Source of the DNA: Puniceicoccales bacterium
GTDB lineage: Bacteria; Verrucomicrobiota; Verrucomicrobiia; Opitutales; JAIRLM01
Direction of reading: 5' to 3'
NCBI GenBank assembly: GCA_031268535.1
Contig: JAIRXB010000005.1
Coordinates: 1 to 53,693 of the forward strand
Length of the DNA stretch: 53,693 nucleotides
The notes below the pieces were generated by a model, which saw nothing but the letters and a program-made list of their open reading frames with translations, was not told where the DNA came from and did no database searches. Both the position numbers and the translations under genes were made by a program. The stretch's first letter is position 1. Every line of letters begins with the position of its first letter. Shown in pieces: positions 24,961 to 34,413 of the stretch.

Positions 24961-26832
24961 TTAGCCGCGGTTCAGCGTCATCAAAAACTCAACGTTGCCG
25001 CTGGTCTTTTTCACGCGCTGCAGCAGCATTTCGACTGCCTCGGCGGAAGAGGTAAGCCCCGCCACCGCACGGCGAAACAGATGAATGCGGCACAGCTCGT
25101 CTGGATGGTAGAGCAATTCCTCCTTGCGAGTGCCACTGCGGCCGATGCCAATTGCCGGGTATATGCGCTTGTCGGACAGTTCCCTATCCAGATGCAGCTC
25201 CATGTTGCCGGTGCCCTTGAATTCCTCGAAAATTACGTCGTCCATGCGGCTCCCCGTATCAATCAGCGCCGTCCCCAAAATTGTTAAACTGCCACCGCCC
25301 TCTATGTTGCGAGCGGAACCAAAAAAGCTCTTTGGCCCCTGAAGGGCGTTAGCGTCGATGCCGCCGGACATGACGCGACCGCTGGCAGGCATGGTCGCAT
25401 TGTACGCTCGGGCCAAACGCGTTATCGAGTCCAACAAAATGACAACGTGGCATCCGCATTCGACGCGCCTTCGAGCCATTTCAATAATCATCTCCGCCAA
25501 CTGCACGTGCCGCTCCGGCGTTTCGTCGAATGTTGAGGCGAAGACCTGCCCCCGTGCCATGCGGCGAAAATCCGTAACTTCTTCGGGGCGTTCGTCTATG
25601 AGCACTATCCACACTTCGGCGTCCTGGCGGGCGGCCACTATGGCGTTAGCGAACGCCTGCATCAAAACCGTTTTGCCCGTGCGCGGCGGAGCCACAATTA
25701 GACCCCTTTGCCCCAAACCGATTGGCGTAACAAGATCAACGATGCGCATGGATAGATTGGCGGCCGAATCAGCCGCGCCATTTTCCAGTAAAATACGTTC
25801 CGTAGGATAAAACGGCGTAAGCTCTTTGAAATTGGGCAGTTTTTTCGCTTCCGCCGGATCGAGACCCATGACGCTTTCTATTTTCATGGCGCAGAGGTGT
25901 GGAGCTCCACTGCGCGGGAATGCGGCCAACAGCTTCACCATTTGCCCTCGCCGCAGCGCGTAGCGCCTGATCAGACAGCGCGGCACAAAGGGCGACAATT
26001 CCGTCCACTGAAATCTGTTGGCGCCGTCCACGAGACATCCATTGCCGTCAGAAAAAATCTCCAGTGTGCCGGAAATGGCTATGGCAACGCGGTTTTCCGA
26101 TGCCTGGCGGAGACAGCGGTCCAGCACATGGCGACGATCCAACTCGGCGGCGTCAAATATCATCTCCATGGAGGCGGCCAGTTCGGCCACCTGCTCTGCG
26201 CCTAGACAGCCAATCTCGTCCATGTCCAGCGGCGCCGACTCACCAAAGAACTCCCCCAGAGCAGCATCGATCGCTGCATCGCTCTGGATGCGATCCCAAT
26301 AGCCGAGGCCTCCATAGCGATTTCTCCGCTGCGTGGCCGCAAATTGCACCGGCGCTTGGGCGCGTGCGCCCGCTTGTGCGGCAGCGCCACTGCGCTGCTG
26401 CTGCGGCCCACCCCTCTGCGGCTGTCTGCTCTGCTGCAGCCGCTGCGGCCCGCGAAAGCGGCCGTGATTGAAGCGGCCCTGGCCGCCGCTGCGGCCGGAA
26501 AATTGTTCTCCACCGTCGGCCCTTCCCCCGTCGCCAAATGGGTCGTCAGGCGGCAAAGATCCGTCCTCCGGAAGAACTTGCACCTTCCCGCGCCCATGTC
26601 TCTGCCGCTGCGCCGCCTGGGAGTCTTCGCCACCCACACGGCACTGGCCATTTCCCCGCGCACCGCGGTAACCCTGGCGATGCTGCGGCTCTTCGCAGCC
26701 GTTGCCGCAGGATGGCGCTCCGCCGCCGCCAGATTCGTCAAATGGTCGGCAGCATTCGTCGCCGTCCCGGCTACGCTCGTCATGGAGGGAAACGGACACA
26801 CCGTCCCCATCGGAATTTTCAAAAGTTGGCAT
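24961..26832 (-). CDS. rho: Transcription termination factor Rho with long low-complexity N-terminus
   Basis: Rho is the hexameric RNA-dependent ATPase that ends transcription. The C-terminal 400 residues are canonical: an RNA-binding region (about 245-320), [12 protein letters not shown] as Walker A (381-388), [33 protein letters not shown] as Walker B, then [21 protein letters not shown], the Q/R-loop region and the end EFLMTLNRG. The first 185 residues are an extension rich in Gly, Gln, Arg and Asp (for example [18 protein letters not shown]). Long N-terminal extensions occur in Rho of several phyla and can aid RNA binding or phase separation. The absence of clear T-run terminators in this window fits reliance on Rho. 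Start: ATG 26832. Confidence 0.95.
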   Translation of the reverse strand: MPTFENSDGDGVSVSLHDERSRDGDECCRPFDESGGGGAPSCGNGCEEPQHRQGYRGARGNGQCRVGGEDSQAAQRQRHGRGKVQVLPEDGSLPPDDPFGDGGRADGGEQFSGRSGGQGRFNHGRFRGPQRLQQSRQPQRGGPQQQRSGAAAQAGARAQAPVQFAATQRRNRYGGLGYWDRIQSDAAIDAALGEFFGESAPLDMDEIGCLGAEQVAELAASMEMIFDAAELDRRHVLDRCLRQASENRVAIAISGTLEIFSDGNGCLVDGANRFQWTELSPFVPRCLIRRYALRRGQMVKLLAAFPRSGAPHLCAMKIESVMGLDPAEAKKLPNFKELTPFYPTERILLENGAADSAANLSMRIVDLVTPIGLGQRGLIVAPPRTGKTVLMQAFANAIVAARQDAEVWIVLIDERPEEVTDFRRMARGQVFASTFDETPERHVQLAEMIIEMARRRVECGCHVVILLDSITRLARAYNATMPASGRVMSGGIDANALQGPKSFFGSARNIEGGGSLTILGTALIDTGSRMDDVIFEEFKGTGNMELHLDRELSDKRIYPAIGIGRSGTRKEELLYHPDELCRIHLFRRAVAGLTSSAEAVEMLLQRVKKTSGNVEFLMTLNRG

Positions 26833-26891
26833 GGTAAAAAGCCGTTACGGTTAGATGGGCCAAGCACAGCAAAGCCCGTTCGATTGAACAG

Positions 26892-26967
26892 TGGAGCCGA
26901 GAATGAGATTCGAACTCACGACCCACGCATTACGAATGCGTTGCTCTACCGGCTGAGCTATCTCGGC
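26892..26967 (-). tRNA. tRNA-Thr(CGT)
   Basis: The acceptor GCCGAGA pairs with TCTCGGC, the discriminator is T and CCA is encoded (26892-26894). The D-arm is GCTCAGCCGGTAGAGC. The anticodon stem ACGCA/TGCGT holds the loop TTCGTAA, giving CGT (threonine ACG). The T-arm is TGAGT-TCGAATC-TCA. It lies between gpmI and rho. Confidence 0.93.
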
Positions 26968-27087
26968 ATTGGCAACATTCCCGGAGAATGGGGGCCACTA
27001 TTCAAGAAGAAAATGACCCCTTCCGCCAGCTTGCTCCATAAAGCGAAGGATAGCGCAACTGGCAGCGAACTGCAACCCAACGCGCCC

Positions 27088-28665
27088 CTACGGGGCAGCC
27101 ACTAGCGAACGGCCGTCCATCTCCTCCGGCTTCGGTATCCCCATGAGCTGCAGCACTGTCGGAGCGATATCGGCCAAACGTCCGCCGGAATTTAGGCGAA
27201 ACTTCTCCATGCGGGCTCCATAGAGGAAAAGCTCAACGGGATTGGCCGTGTGCTGGGTGTGCGGTCCGCCACTTTTCGGATCCCACATCTGCTCCACATT
27301 GCCGTGGTCGGCCGTAATCAGCGCGGCGGCTCCAGCCCCGTCAAGCGCCGCGAGGATTTTCCCAAGGCAGGCGTCAACGGTGGCAACGGCCGTCCTAGCG
27401 GCCTCAAAGTTGCCGGTGTGACCCACCATGTCAGTATTCGCAAAGTTCACAAGGAGAAAGTCATAGGCTCCTGAAGCAATGGCGTCGGTAAACGCGTCGC
27501 ACACCTTGGCGGCACTCATGGCGGGCGCAAGATCGTAGGTGTCAACGTGCCTCGGACTTGGAATGAGTTTGCGCACCTCCCCCGCAAAGGGCTCTTCGCG
27601 AAAATCGTTAAAGAAGAACGTCACGTGGGCGTATTTTTCAGTTTCTGCGGTGCGAAATTGCGCCAGGTTCTTTTTCTCAAGATACTCTCCGAGAATGTTT
27701 TCCATCGGTTTCTCCTTTGGGAAGAGCACGTCCCCGCAAATGCCTCTCCCGTACTCGCACATCGTAACGTAGGAGATGGCCAGACGCTTTTGGCGGTGAA
27801 AGTGCGAAAAATCTTTCGCCAGAAAGGCCTCGCTAATCTCCCTCGGCCTGTCGCCGCGAAAGTTAAAGAAAATTACTCCGTCACCATCACCGATGGCGCC
27901 ATTGAAGTTGCCATTCCCATCGACAATTTGCGTTGGAGGAACGAATTCATCGCCGCAACAATTTGGGCTGGAAGGGTTTTTATAGTAGCTGTCGAGCGCT
28001 TGGGCAGCCGTCGGCGCCCGCTCCGCTTTTCCGCCAACCATGCAGCCATAGGCTCTTTCGACTCTTTCCCAGCGCGAATCGCGATCCATGGCCCAAAACC
28101 TGCCCATTAGGGTAGCAATTTCGCCAAGGCCTATTTCGCAAAAATTGCGCCGGAGAAAATCAACGTATGCCATTCCGGACGTAGGAGGAGTGTCGCGACC
28201 ATCCACTATGGCGTGCACATAGACCCGCCTCAGCTCCGCCAATTTCGCAATGCGCAAAAGCCCAACGACATGGCGCATGGCGGAATGGACTCCGCCGTCG
28301 GAACAGAGTCCCACTAGGTGCAATTTGGAATTATTCTTCGAAACGGTCGCTAAGACATTGCGGAGTACGGCATTGCGCTCCAATTGACCATTTTCGATGG
28401 CCCTGTCTATGCGCACAATTTCCTGATTAACCACTCTGCCGGCGCCGATGTTTTGGTGTCCAACTTCGCTGTTCCCTACGACGCCATCGGGAAGGCCGAC
28501 GTCATGGCCGCTCGCAGCTATTTCCGCCGACGGCCATTTCCTTTTTAGCATATCGGCAAAGGGCGTATTCGCGTGAGCCGTGGCGTCCCACCGGTCAAGT
28601 TCTGGACAATGGTTTTTGCCGTAGCCATCGCGGATTATCAGCGCCACCGGCCTCACATTCCCCAT
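27088..28665 (-). CDS. gpmI: 2,3-bisphosphoglycerate-independent phosphoglycerate mutase
   Basis: The enzyme interconverts 3- and 2-phosphoglycerate through a phosphoserine intermediate and two Mn ions. The motifs are present: ALIIRDGYG at the N-terminus, VVGNSEVGHQNIGAGR (catalytic Ser), GLCSDGGVHS, HAIVDGRDTPPTS, FFNFRGDRPREI, VNFANTDMVGHTGN and ALITADHGNVEQM. The ATG at 28665 gives the standard N-terminus (525 aa); an upstream in-frame ATG at 28773 would add 36 residues of poor character and overlap the divergent kdsA region. With fbaB and pgk it covers part of lower glycolysis. Confidence 0.95.
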   Translation of the reverse strand: MGNVRPVALIIRDGYGKNHCPELDRWDATAHANTPFADMLKRKWPSAEIAASGHDVGLPDGVVGNSEVGHQNIGAGRVVNQEIVRIDRAIENGQLERNAVLRNVLATVSKNNSKLHLVGLCSDGGVHSAMRHVVGLLRIAKLAELRRVYVHAIVDGRDTPPTSGMAYVDFLRRNFCEIGLGEIATLMGRFWAMDRDSRWERVERAYGCMVGGKAERAPTAAQALDSYYKNPSSPNCCGDEFVPPTQIVDGNGNFNGAIGDGDGVIFFNFRGDRPREISEAFLAKDFSHFHRQKRLAISYVTMCEYGRGICGDVLFPKEKPMENILGEYLEKKNLAQFRTAETEKYAHVTFFFNDFREEPFAGEVRKLIPSPRHVDTYDLAPAMSAAKVCDAFTDAIASGAYDFLLVNFANTDMVGHTGNFEAARTAVATVDACLGKILAALDGAGAAALITADHGNVEQMWDPKSGGPHTQHTANPVELFLYGARMEKFRLNSGGRLADIAPTVLQLMGIPKPEEMDGRSLVAAP

Positions 28666-28800
28666 ATTTACAGTTTTTTCCACGCTTGCCCAATGGCAAC
28701 GATTTTCTTTTGGTGGCGCCATTTGCTCTGTGCTTTTAAAAACTGCCGTCGGATCCGAAAGAATTCTTCCCATTTACGGCCAAAGCGATACCCATGGCGC

Positions 28801-29592
28801 GTGGAAAAATTTCTGCTGATCGCCGGGCCATGTCTCCTGGAAGGTCGCGATCTCGGCGAAAGGGTGGCGCGCACGCTGGTTGAAGTGTGCGGCAAACATA
28901 AAGACCTGCGTCTGATATTTAAGGCGTCCGTGGACAAGGCCAATCGCAGCTCTTTCCGATCGGCGAGAGGCATTGGCATAGCGGCAGCGCTGGAGGCCCT
29001 GGATCACATAAAAAAAACCTTTTCCGTCGAAGTGACAAGCGACTTCCACGAACCGGCTCAAGCGGAATCGCTTGCCGAAGTGTGCGACGTGCTGCAGGTG
29101 CCGGCATTTCTATGCCGGCAAACGGACATGCTGGCAGCGGCGGCAGCCACTGGCCGCGCCGTTTCCGTAAAAAAAGGACAATTTCTATCGCCATGGGACA
29201 TGGCCAACGTCGTAGGGAAGCTGCGCCAGTTCGGCGCAAAGGAAATCATTCAAATAGAACGGGGAACATCGTTCGGCTACGGCAATCTGGTGGTTGACAT
29301 GCGCTCATTTCCCATAATGGCCAAAAATGGCTGCAGAACAGTGTTCGACGCAACCCACAGTCTGCAAATGCCAGGGCTCGGCGGGGAAACGACAGCTGGC
29401 GACCGCTCCTGGTATGACACGCTAGCCCATGCCGCCATCGGAGCCGGAGCCGACGGTCTATTTCTGGAAACGCACCCCAACCCGGCAAAAGCCCTCTGCG
29501 ACAGCGCAACGCAGCTGCCACTCGACAGCATCGGAGAGCGACTCGAGCGCCACATGCAGCTTTGGCGCACGGCCAAAGCCATTGGAAATTGA
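28801..29592 (+). CDS. kdsA: 3-deoxy-D-manno-octulosonate 8-phosphate synthase
   Basis: The enzyme condenses phosphoenolpyruvate with arabinose 5-phosphate to make KDO-8-phosphate for the lipopolysaccharide inner core. The blocks fit: FLLIAGPCLLEG, then FKASVDKANRSS, then TSDFHEP, VLQVPAFLCRQTDML, AVSVKKGQF, VFDATHSLQMPG and FLETHPNPAKAL. The Cys in AGPC, together with the later His, Glu and Asp, points to the metal-dependent class (Aquifex type) rather than the E. coli type with Asn there. A GTG at 28801 (263 aa) gives the family N-terminus; the frame is open upstream, but that part overlaps the start of divergent gpmI. exbB starts at its 3' end. Confidence 0.95.
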   Translation: MEKFLLIAGPCLLEGRDLGERVARTLVEVCGKHKDLRLIFKASVDKANRSSFRSARGIGIAAALEALDHIKKTFSVEVTSDFHEPAQAESLAEVCDVLQVPAFLCRQTDMLAAAAATGRAVSVKKGQFLSPWDMANVVGKLRQFGAKEIIQIERGTSFGYGNLVVDMRSFPIMAKNGCRTVFDATHSLQMPGLGGETTAGDRSWYDTLAHAAIGAGADGLFLETHPNPAKALCDSATQLPLDSIGERLERHMQLWRTAKAIGN

Positions 29593-30340
29593 CGACGCTC
29601 CGGAAGAATCATCGCGGCGGCAAGGCGCTGCGCGTTTACGTTTGCCATCCGCTGGACATTTGGCCATTGCATTGCCAGTGGGCCACTGGAGCGAAATTTT
29701 TTTGCATCTCTCCATTCGCCTCACGGCGTTTATGCTGCTAGCACTTTCGGCCACCGGAGCCACACTAATTCTAGAGCGCGGCCTTCTGTTTCACAGGGCC
29801 CGTCTCCGATCCGATGCGCTAATTGCTGGACTGAAAAATTTACTTTCGGACGGCAGAACCGGGGAAGCGGCGATGCTCTGCGCCCAGACTCCGGGCCCGC
29901 TGCCGCGCGTTCTCCGTCGCATTCTGTCGTTCAACGGCGAAAATTGGCGTTGCGCCGAAGGAGAGTATGTCCGCCAGGCGGAATTGGAGCAGCGCACATT
30001 GGAGCGGCACATGGGAGCCATAGCCTTGGCGGCAAAGCTGTTGCCACTCATTGGCTGCCTCGGGACGCTGCTGTCCATTCTCTCCTGCCTTGCGCCATCC
30101 ATCCAGCTCGACTCATACCCGTCCATGGGAGAATTTGCTCCATCGCTGCTTAGTGCCTTCTGGATGGCATGCTTTGGAACAGGTGACGCCATCGCCATGA
30201 ATCTCGGCTATCACCTTCTCCATGGCAAACTGCGCAACTGCCTTCGGGAAATTTACGCAGGAGCCGAAGAACTGTACGCCAGCTGGATTTTGGCGAAAAA
30301 CGGAAAGGCGCCATGCGAAACGCAAAACATGCTCCACTAA
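29582..30340 (+). CDS. exbB: ExbB/TolQ-type proton channel protein
   Basis: This protein forms, with the ExbD-like protein, an inner-membrane proton-driven motor that energises outer-membrane processes. The protein has a first membrane helix (AFMLLALSATGATLILERG), a long cytoplasmic loop with the family's charged helix (LEQRTLERHMGAIALAAKLLPLIGCLGTLLSIL) and a third helix near SLLSAFWMACFGTGDAIAMN. The family's GLLGTV-type segment is here IGCLGTLLS. The start is uncertain: a TTG at 29582 overlapping the kdsA stop (252 aa) or a GTG at 29678 (220 aa). It overlaps exbD by 28 bases, so the set kdsA-exbB-exbD-small secreted protein is probably one transcript. Confidence 0.8.
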   Translation: MEIDDAPEESSRRQGAARLRLPSAGHLAIALPVGHWSEIFLHLSIRLTAFMLLALSATGATLILERGLLFHRARLRSDALIAGLKNLLSDGRTGEAAMLCAQTPGPLPRVLRRILSFNGENWRCAEGEYVRQAELEQRTLERHMGAIALAAKLLPLIGCLGTLLSILSCLAPSIQLDSYPSMGEFAPSLLSAFWMACFGTGDAIAMNLGYHLLHGKLRNCLREIYAGAEELYASWILAKNGKAPCETQNMLH

Positions 30341-30744
30341 ACGTGCCGCCACCGGCGCGTCTTCCAGACGGAGCGGCACTGGCCATGCCGGCCATGGTGG
30401 GGGCGTTTTTGCTATTTCTCGGCAGCCGCTTTTTTCTTACGGTCGGGATGCCCATTGAGCTGCCGTCCGGATTCCCGGCCATAGCGGAAAAAATCCAGGC
30501 CGAGACGGCCATTGCCGTGCGTGGAATGGACAATTTCGTCTTTGGAGATTACCTGCTCGACGGCAATGGCTTGGAATCAAAATTGTCGGCCGCAATCGGA
30601 AAGCGAACAGACATCCGTCGCCGCACGGTGGTGCTCCACTGCGATCGCCGCGTTCCACTGGAGGGACTTCTTAGGGCAGCGGAAATAGCTAAGCGTTGCG
30701 GATTTGATTGCGCGCAGATAGCAATCGCCGGATCCAATGAATAG
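30313..30744 (+). CDS. exbD: ExbD/TolR-type motor partner
   Basis: The protein has a short cytoplasmic N-terminus, one membrane helix (PAMVGAFLLFLGSRFFLTV) and a periplasmic domain with the family pattern: GMPIELPSG after the helix, then AIAVRGMDNFVFGDYLL, VVLHCDRRVPLEGLLRAAEI and AKRCGFDCAQIAIAG. The usual Asp in the membrane helix is not obvious; the nearest acidic residue precedes the helix (LPDGAALAM). It overlaps exbB upstream and the next gene by 8 bases. At 143 aa it is of normal length. Confidence 0.8.
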   Translation: MRNAKHAPLNVPPPARLPDGAALAMPAMVGAFLLFLGSRFFLTVGMPIELPSGFPAIAEKIQAETAIAVRGMDNFVFGDYLLDGNGLESKLSAAIGKRTDIRRRTVVLHCDRRVPLEGLLRAAEIAKRCGFDCAQIAIAGSNE

Positions 30745-31126
30745 CAGGCTGACACTTTTTTTTACCCCTACTGCCGCAGCGCTTTCCATTGCGCTGCTTT
30801 TGCCTCTCTTCCCGAAACATGCTGATGGGGAAAAATGCGCCGAAGACGTTGCGAAACGCCCATTTGCAGAACTACATCTAGTTAGAAGAACATGGAACCC
30901 GGTCCCCGCGGCGGAGGTGTTTTATCCGGGACCACACTGCTCAGTTCCGCCGCCAAGCGTCGGCGGCGAGAGCGCCGCCACGGCAAAGGTTGCCGCAGCG
31001 GCGAACCAATGGCAATTCGACGATTTTGTCATGTTGCACTGCGAAGCGCTATGGGAATCAATCGAAAGCGCAATAGATACGGCAAACCACTCACCAGTAG
31101 ATGTATTGCCGCAGACGACGCCCTAG
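30737..31126 (+). CDS. Small secreted protein after exbD (129 aa), unknown
   Basis: A signal peptide is likely at residues 1-30 (LTLFFTPTAAALSIALLLPLF). The rest is hydrophilic, with a Pro-rich stretch (WNPVPAAEVFYPGPHCSVPP) and a C-terminal amphipathic segment. Its position in the exbB-exbD unit suggests a periplasmic partner in place of a TonB or TolA protein, but no TonB-like domain is visible. The start overlaps the exbD stop by 8 bases, and the 3' end overlaps the convergent msbA by 4 bases. Confidence 0.55.
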   Translation: MNSRLTLFFTPTAAALSIALLLPLFPKHADGEKCAEDVAKRPFAELHLVRRTWNPVPAAEVFYPGPHCSVPPPSVGGESAATAKVAAAANQWQFDDFVMLHCEALWESIESAIDTANHSPVDVLPQTTP

Positions 31127-33018
31127 CAGTCTCCGCGCATGGCGTAGAGATTGCGATAGAGGCCATCGGACGCCAAAAGCTCGCCGTGCGTCCCGCGCTG
31201 CACAATTTTACCGCCGTCCAGCACAATGATTTCGTCTACGTGGGGAAGCCATTGGAACCTATGGGATATGACGAGGGCCGTGCGGCCGCGAAACAATTCC
31301 GGAAGAACGTCAATTATCTCCTTTTCGCTGCGTACGTCGAGAGAGTTTGTCGCCTCATCAAGAATCAAAACCGATGCGTCCTTTAGGAATGCTCTGGCCA
31401 ACGCAATGCGCTGCCGCTGACCGCCCGACAGGACATTCCCGTCTTCCCCTATTACGGTATCCATTCCATTTGGCAATCGCTCGATGAACTCAATCGCCCT
31501 GGAGCGCCTGGCGGCATCTAACACCATGGCGTCGGTGGCGAGCAGGTTGCCCCAGCGAATATTGGCGGCGACCGTGTCGTGCAGTAGAGCCGGCTGCTGC
31601 GACACGAGCGCTATGGAAGAGCGCAGCTGCTCAAGGGGAATCGTGCCGATATCTTTGCCGCCAAAGAAAATGCTGCCACTCTGGGCCTCGTAGAAGCGCA
31701 AAATTAAATTTGCAACTGTGGTCTTCCCCGCTCCGTTTGGCCCGACGAGCGCGTAGCTTTTCCCGGAAGTGAGATCCAGCGAAAAGTTTTGGAAAAGCGG
31801 CAAGTCCGGCTCGTAGGAAAAGCTCACATCGCGAAACGAAATTTCTCCACATAATTTGCCGAGAGCAACTTGGTAAAATTCGTCGACAGCATTTGCCTCC
31901 GGCTCGGCCAAAAGGCCTTCGATTCGATAGAGGGCCGCCACGCAACTCTGCAGATTGCCGTAGAGGCGGCCAATGTGCTTAATGTGATCATAGGCAAGAA
32001 AAAGAGCCATCGCAATGGCAAGAAAAGTGCCGCCAGGAATGTGGATGCAGTAGCCGTAAAATAGGGCCATTCCTATGCCGGCCGCCGCCCAGATTTCAAC
32101 GCTAGGCACTATCATGTAGTAGGCGCGGCACGCGGACAGGTACGTGCGCGAGTAGGAACGGTTTGCTTGACGAAATTTGAGCATTTCATGGCGCTCCCTG
32201 CAGAAGGCGCGCACCTCCTGAACGGACTGCAAATTGCTCAACATGTGCGCCGTAAGGTTTGCAATTTTTCCCTGCGCCTCAAGATTTCGCCGCCAAACTT
32301 TTTTCCCGAGGGAAACTATTGGGATCCCGCTGGCGGCCACCAGCACGATGAGCAGCAGAAGAGTGCGTCCGCCGCTCTGCTGAAGACACAGGTAAATGAC
32401 AGCCCCTATGGCGCTTACGAATGTGACGGGGCGCTGCACAATCTCGTGAGCGATGCTCACCATGCACGATTGGATCACGTTGCTGTCATTGAAAGCCATG
32501 GAAATTAGCTGCCCAGACTGGGTGCGGCGAAAAAAATTGAATGGCAGGTGCTGCAGCTTGCGGAAAACCTTTTCCCGTATGGAGCGAACGATTTCCTGGC
32601 CCAACTTTGCCATGATGCACGTGGCGAAAAATCCACACATGGATCGCAGGCCGATCACGGCAACGGGCAATGCGCAGTAGAGCGTGAGCACCACAAGGGA
32701 CGCACCGCCGTCGCAGTTAAAAATGCGGTGCACAATGTGCTTGAGCAGCACCGGTATGGCAAAGCCGCCACTGAACCCAGATATGGCTCCTAGAACTATG
32801 GCGCAGAGAGCGAGCCAACGCATCGGACGCAGCTCCTTTAAATACTTCCACACGCATCCATATGCCCTCCAGCAGTCGCGCCCTCCGACGGGCCCACCTT
32901 TTTCTTCCACCGCCCATGGCCTATGCCCCAGCTGCCAGCTAGTAAAGTCAATAGAGACGCCATGGCCGTCCATGGACCAAATCATTCGGCCGTAAAATTT
33001 AGCGCATCGGCCGGCCAT
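31123..33018 (-). CDS. msbA: Lipid A export ABC transporter, MsbA type
   Basis: This half-transporter has an N-terminal six-helix membrane domain and a C-terminal nucleotide-binding domain, and probably flips lipid A-core across the inner membrane. Membrane segments are visible near LALCAIVLGAISGFSGGFAI, LVVLTLYCALPVAVIGL, VTFVSAIGAVIYLCL and TLLLLIVLVAASGIPIV. The ATP-binding motifs are complete: VGPNGAGKTTVANL, a Q-loop region ALVSQQPALLHDTV, the signature LSGGQRQRIALARAF, ASVLILDEATNSLD and the switch VISHRF. A start at the ATG at 33018 gives 631 aa; in-frame ATGs at 32985 and 32973 are possible. It is divergent from pgk with only about 50 bases between. Confidence 0.88.
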   Translation of the reverse strand: MAGRCAKFYGRMIWSMDGHGVSIDFTSWQLGHRPWAVEEKGGPVGGRDCWRAYGCVWKYLKELRPMRWLALCAIVLGAISGFSGGFAIPVLLKHIVHRIFNCDGGASLVVLTLYCALPVAVIGLRSMCGFFATCIMAKLGQEIVRSIREKVFRKLQHLPFNFFRRTQSGQLISMAFNDSNVIQSCMVSIAHEIVQRPVTFVSAIGAVIYLCLQQSGGRTLLLLIVLVAASGIPIVSLGKKVWRRNLEAQGKIANLTAHMLSNLQSVQEVRAFCRERHEMLKFRQANRSYSRTYLSACRAYYMIVPSVEIWAAAGIGMALFYGYCIHIPGGTFLAIAMALFLAYDHIKHIGRLYGNLQSCVAALYRIEGLLAEPEANAVDEFYQVALGKLCGEISFRDVSFSYEPDLPLFQNFSLDLTSGKSYALVGPNGAGKTTVANLILRFYEAQSGSIFFGGKDIGTIPLEQLRSSIALVSQQPALLHDTVAANIRWGNLLATDAMVLDAARRSRAIEFIERLPNGMDTVIGEDGNVLSGGQRQRIALARAFLKDASVLILDEATNSLDVRSEKEIIDVLPELFRGRTALVISHRFQWLPHVDEIIVLDGGKIVQRGTHGELLASDGLYRNLYAMRGDC

Positions 33019-33067
33019 TAGGGCCTTGACGATGCGGCCAATAGACAGCAGCATAATTGCCTTAGAC

Positions 33068-34270
33068 ATGGAAAAACTGCAGACGGTGACCGACGTTGAC
33101 TTGCGGGAAAAGCGCGTATTGGTGCGCGTTGATTTCAATGTACCCCTAGATGGCGGCAAGGTAGCAAACTGCAGCCGCATAGTGGCAGCTCTCCCAACCA
33201 TAAGCTACCTATTGGGCCAGTCGGCAAAAGTCATATTGATGAGCCACCTGGGACGCCCGAACGGGAAAAAAAATCTCAATTACTCCCTAAAGCCGGTAGC
33301 CCAGGAGTTATCCAGACTCCTAAACCGCCCGGTCCTTTTTCTCGACGACTGCATCGGGCCATCCGTCGCCTCCACGGTTGACGAATTGGACGATGGATCG
33401 GTTGTGCTGCTTGAAAACCTGCGCTTCTACGGAGAAGAGGAGGCGAACGACAGCGCCTTTTCGGCAAAACTGGCCAGCTACGGCGACGCCTACGTCAACG
33501 ACGCCTTTGGGGCCGCCCACCGCGCACACGCCTCAACGGTTGGCGTGCCACGGCTATTGCCCATCAAAGTGGCCGGCTTTTTAATGCAGAAGGAGTTGGA
33601 ATTTCTCGGCAATAGAACGGCGAATCCTGAACGGCCGTTTGCGGTGCTGCTCGGCGGCGCAAAGGTGAGCGACAAAATTGGCGTCATAGATGCGCTGCTA
33701 GACCGCTGCGACAAAATGCTAATCGGAGGAGCCATGGCCTACACGCTCCTATTCGCCAATGGCGAAAGCGTTGGCAACAGCCCCGTCCAAAAGGACCGCT
33801 CCGAAGCTGCCGCGGCAGCCATTGCCAAAGCCAAGAGAAAAGGCGTGGAATTCCTTCTGCCGGTCGATCATCTGTGTTCCAATTTTGTTGATGTTGCCTC
33901 AAAAAAAATCGGCAAGACGCAAATAATGGATGGACCAATTGCTGATGGCTGGCAGGGCGTAGATATCGGCCCCAAAACCATTGGCCGTTTTGGAAAGGCT
34001 ATCGCCGACGCGAAAACAATCCTCTGGAACGGACCAGTGGGAATTTTTGAAATTCCAGGATGCGCCGAAGGCACATTAGCCATCGCAAAATTTATCGGCG
34101 ATTCAAAAGCCATATCCATAGTGGGAGGTGGCGACTCCATAGACGCCCTAGACCGAAGCGGCCGCTCCAAAGACATAACTTTCATTAGCACAGGCGGCGG
34201 GGCGAGTTTGGAATTTCTCGAAGGCAAAGAGCTTCCTGGCGCAGCCGCCCTTTCCACAAAAAACGGCTAG
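33068..34270 (+). CDS. pgk: Phosphoglycerate kinase
   Basis: This glycolytic enzyme transfers phosphate from 1,3-bisphosphoglycerate to ADP. The diagnostic blocks are RVLVRVDFNVPLDGGKV, then VILMSHLGRPNG, VLLENLRFYGEEE, YVNDAFGAAHRAHAST, VLLGGAKVSDKIGVI, LWNGPVGIFE and the nucleotide-binding end IVGGGDSIDAL, then FISTGGGASLEFLEGKELPG. The ATG at 33068 yields the standard start MEKLQTVTD and 400 aa; the open frame extends 14 codons upstream but is not needed. Confidence 0.97.
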   Translation: MEKLQTVTDVDLREKRVLVRVDFNVPLDGGKVANCSRIVAALPTISYLLGQSAKVILMSHLGRPNGKKNLNYSLKPVAQELSRLLNRPVLFLDDCIGPSVASTVDELDDGSVVLLENLRFYGEEEANDSAFSAKLASYGDAYVNDAFGAAHRAHASTVGVPRLLPIKVAGFLMQKELEFLGNRTANPERPFAVLLGGAKVSDKIGVIDALLDRCDKMLIGGAMAYTLLFANGESVGNSPVQKDRSEAAAAAIAKAKRKGVEFLLPVDHLCSNFVDVASKKIGKTQIMDGPIADGWQGVDIGPKTIGRFGKAIADAKTILWNGPVGIFEIPGCAEGTLAIAKFIGDSKAISIVGGGDSIDALDRSGRSKDITFISTGGGASLEFLEGKELPGAAALSTKNG

Positions 34271-34354
34271 CCCACCAAGCGGCTTGTAATCTGCAAAAAA
34301 TTTTGTGGCGTAAGTGTTTTTCGACAAGCGTCCCAGGGCCGGCCTAAAAATTGC

Positions 34355-34375
34355 TAGCGGCAAAATTTGCCGCTA
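34355..34375. promoter_or_regulatory. Perfect 10-bp inverted repeat between pgk and the 449-aa gene
   Basis: TAGCGGCAAA and TTTGCCGCTA are exact reverse complements separated by a single A. As RNA this would be an 8-base-pair hairpin with a 5-base loop; as DNA it is an operator-like palindrome. It lies 85 bases after the pgk stop and 38 bases before the next start codon. No T-run follows on either strand, so I favour a regulatory site over a terminator. Confidence 0.35.
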
Positions 34376-34413
34376 TTGCTTGCGTTTCCGCGCAATCCCA
34401 ACATCATTAAATC

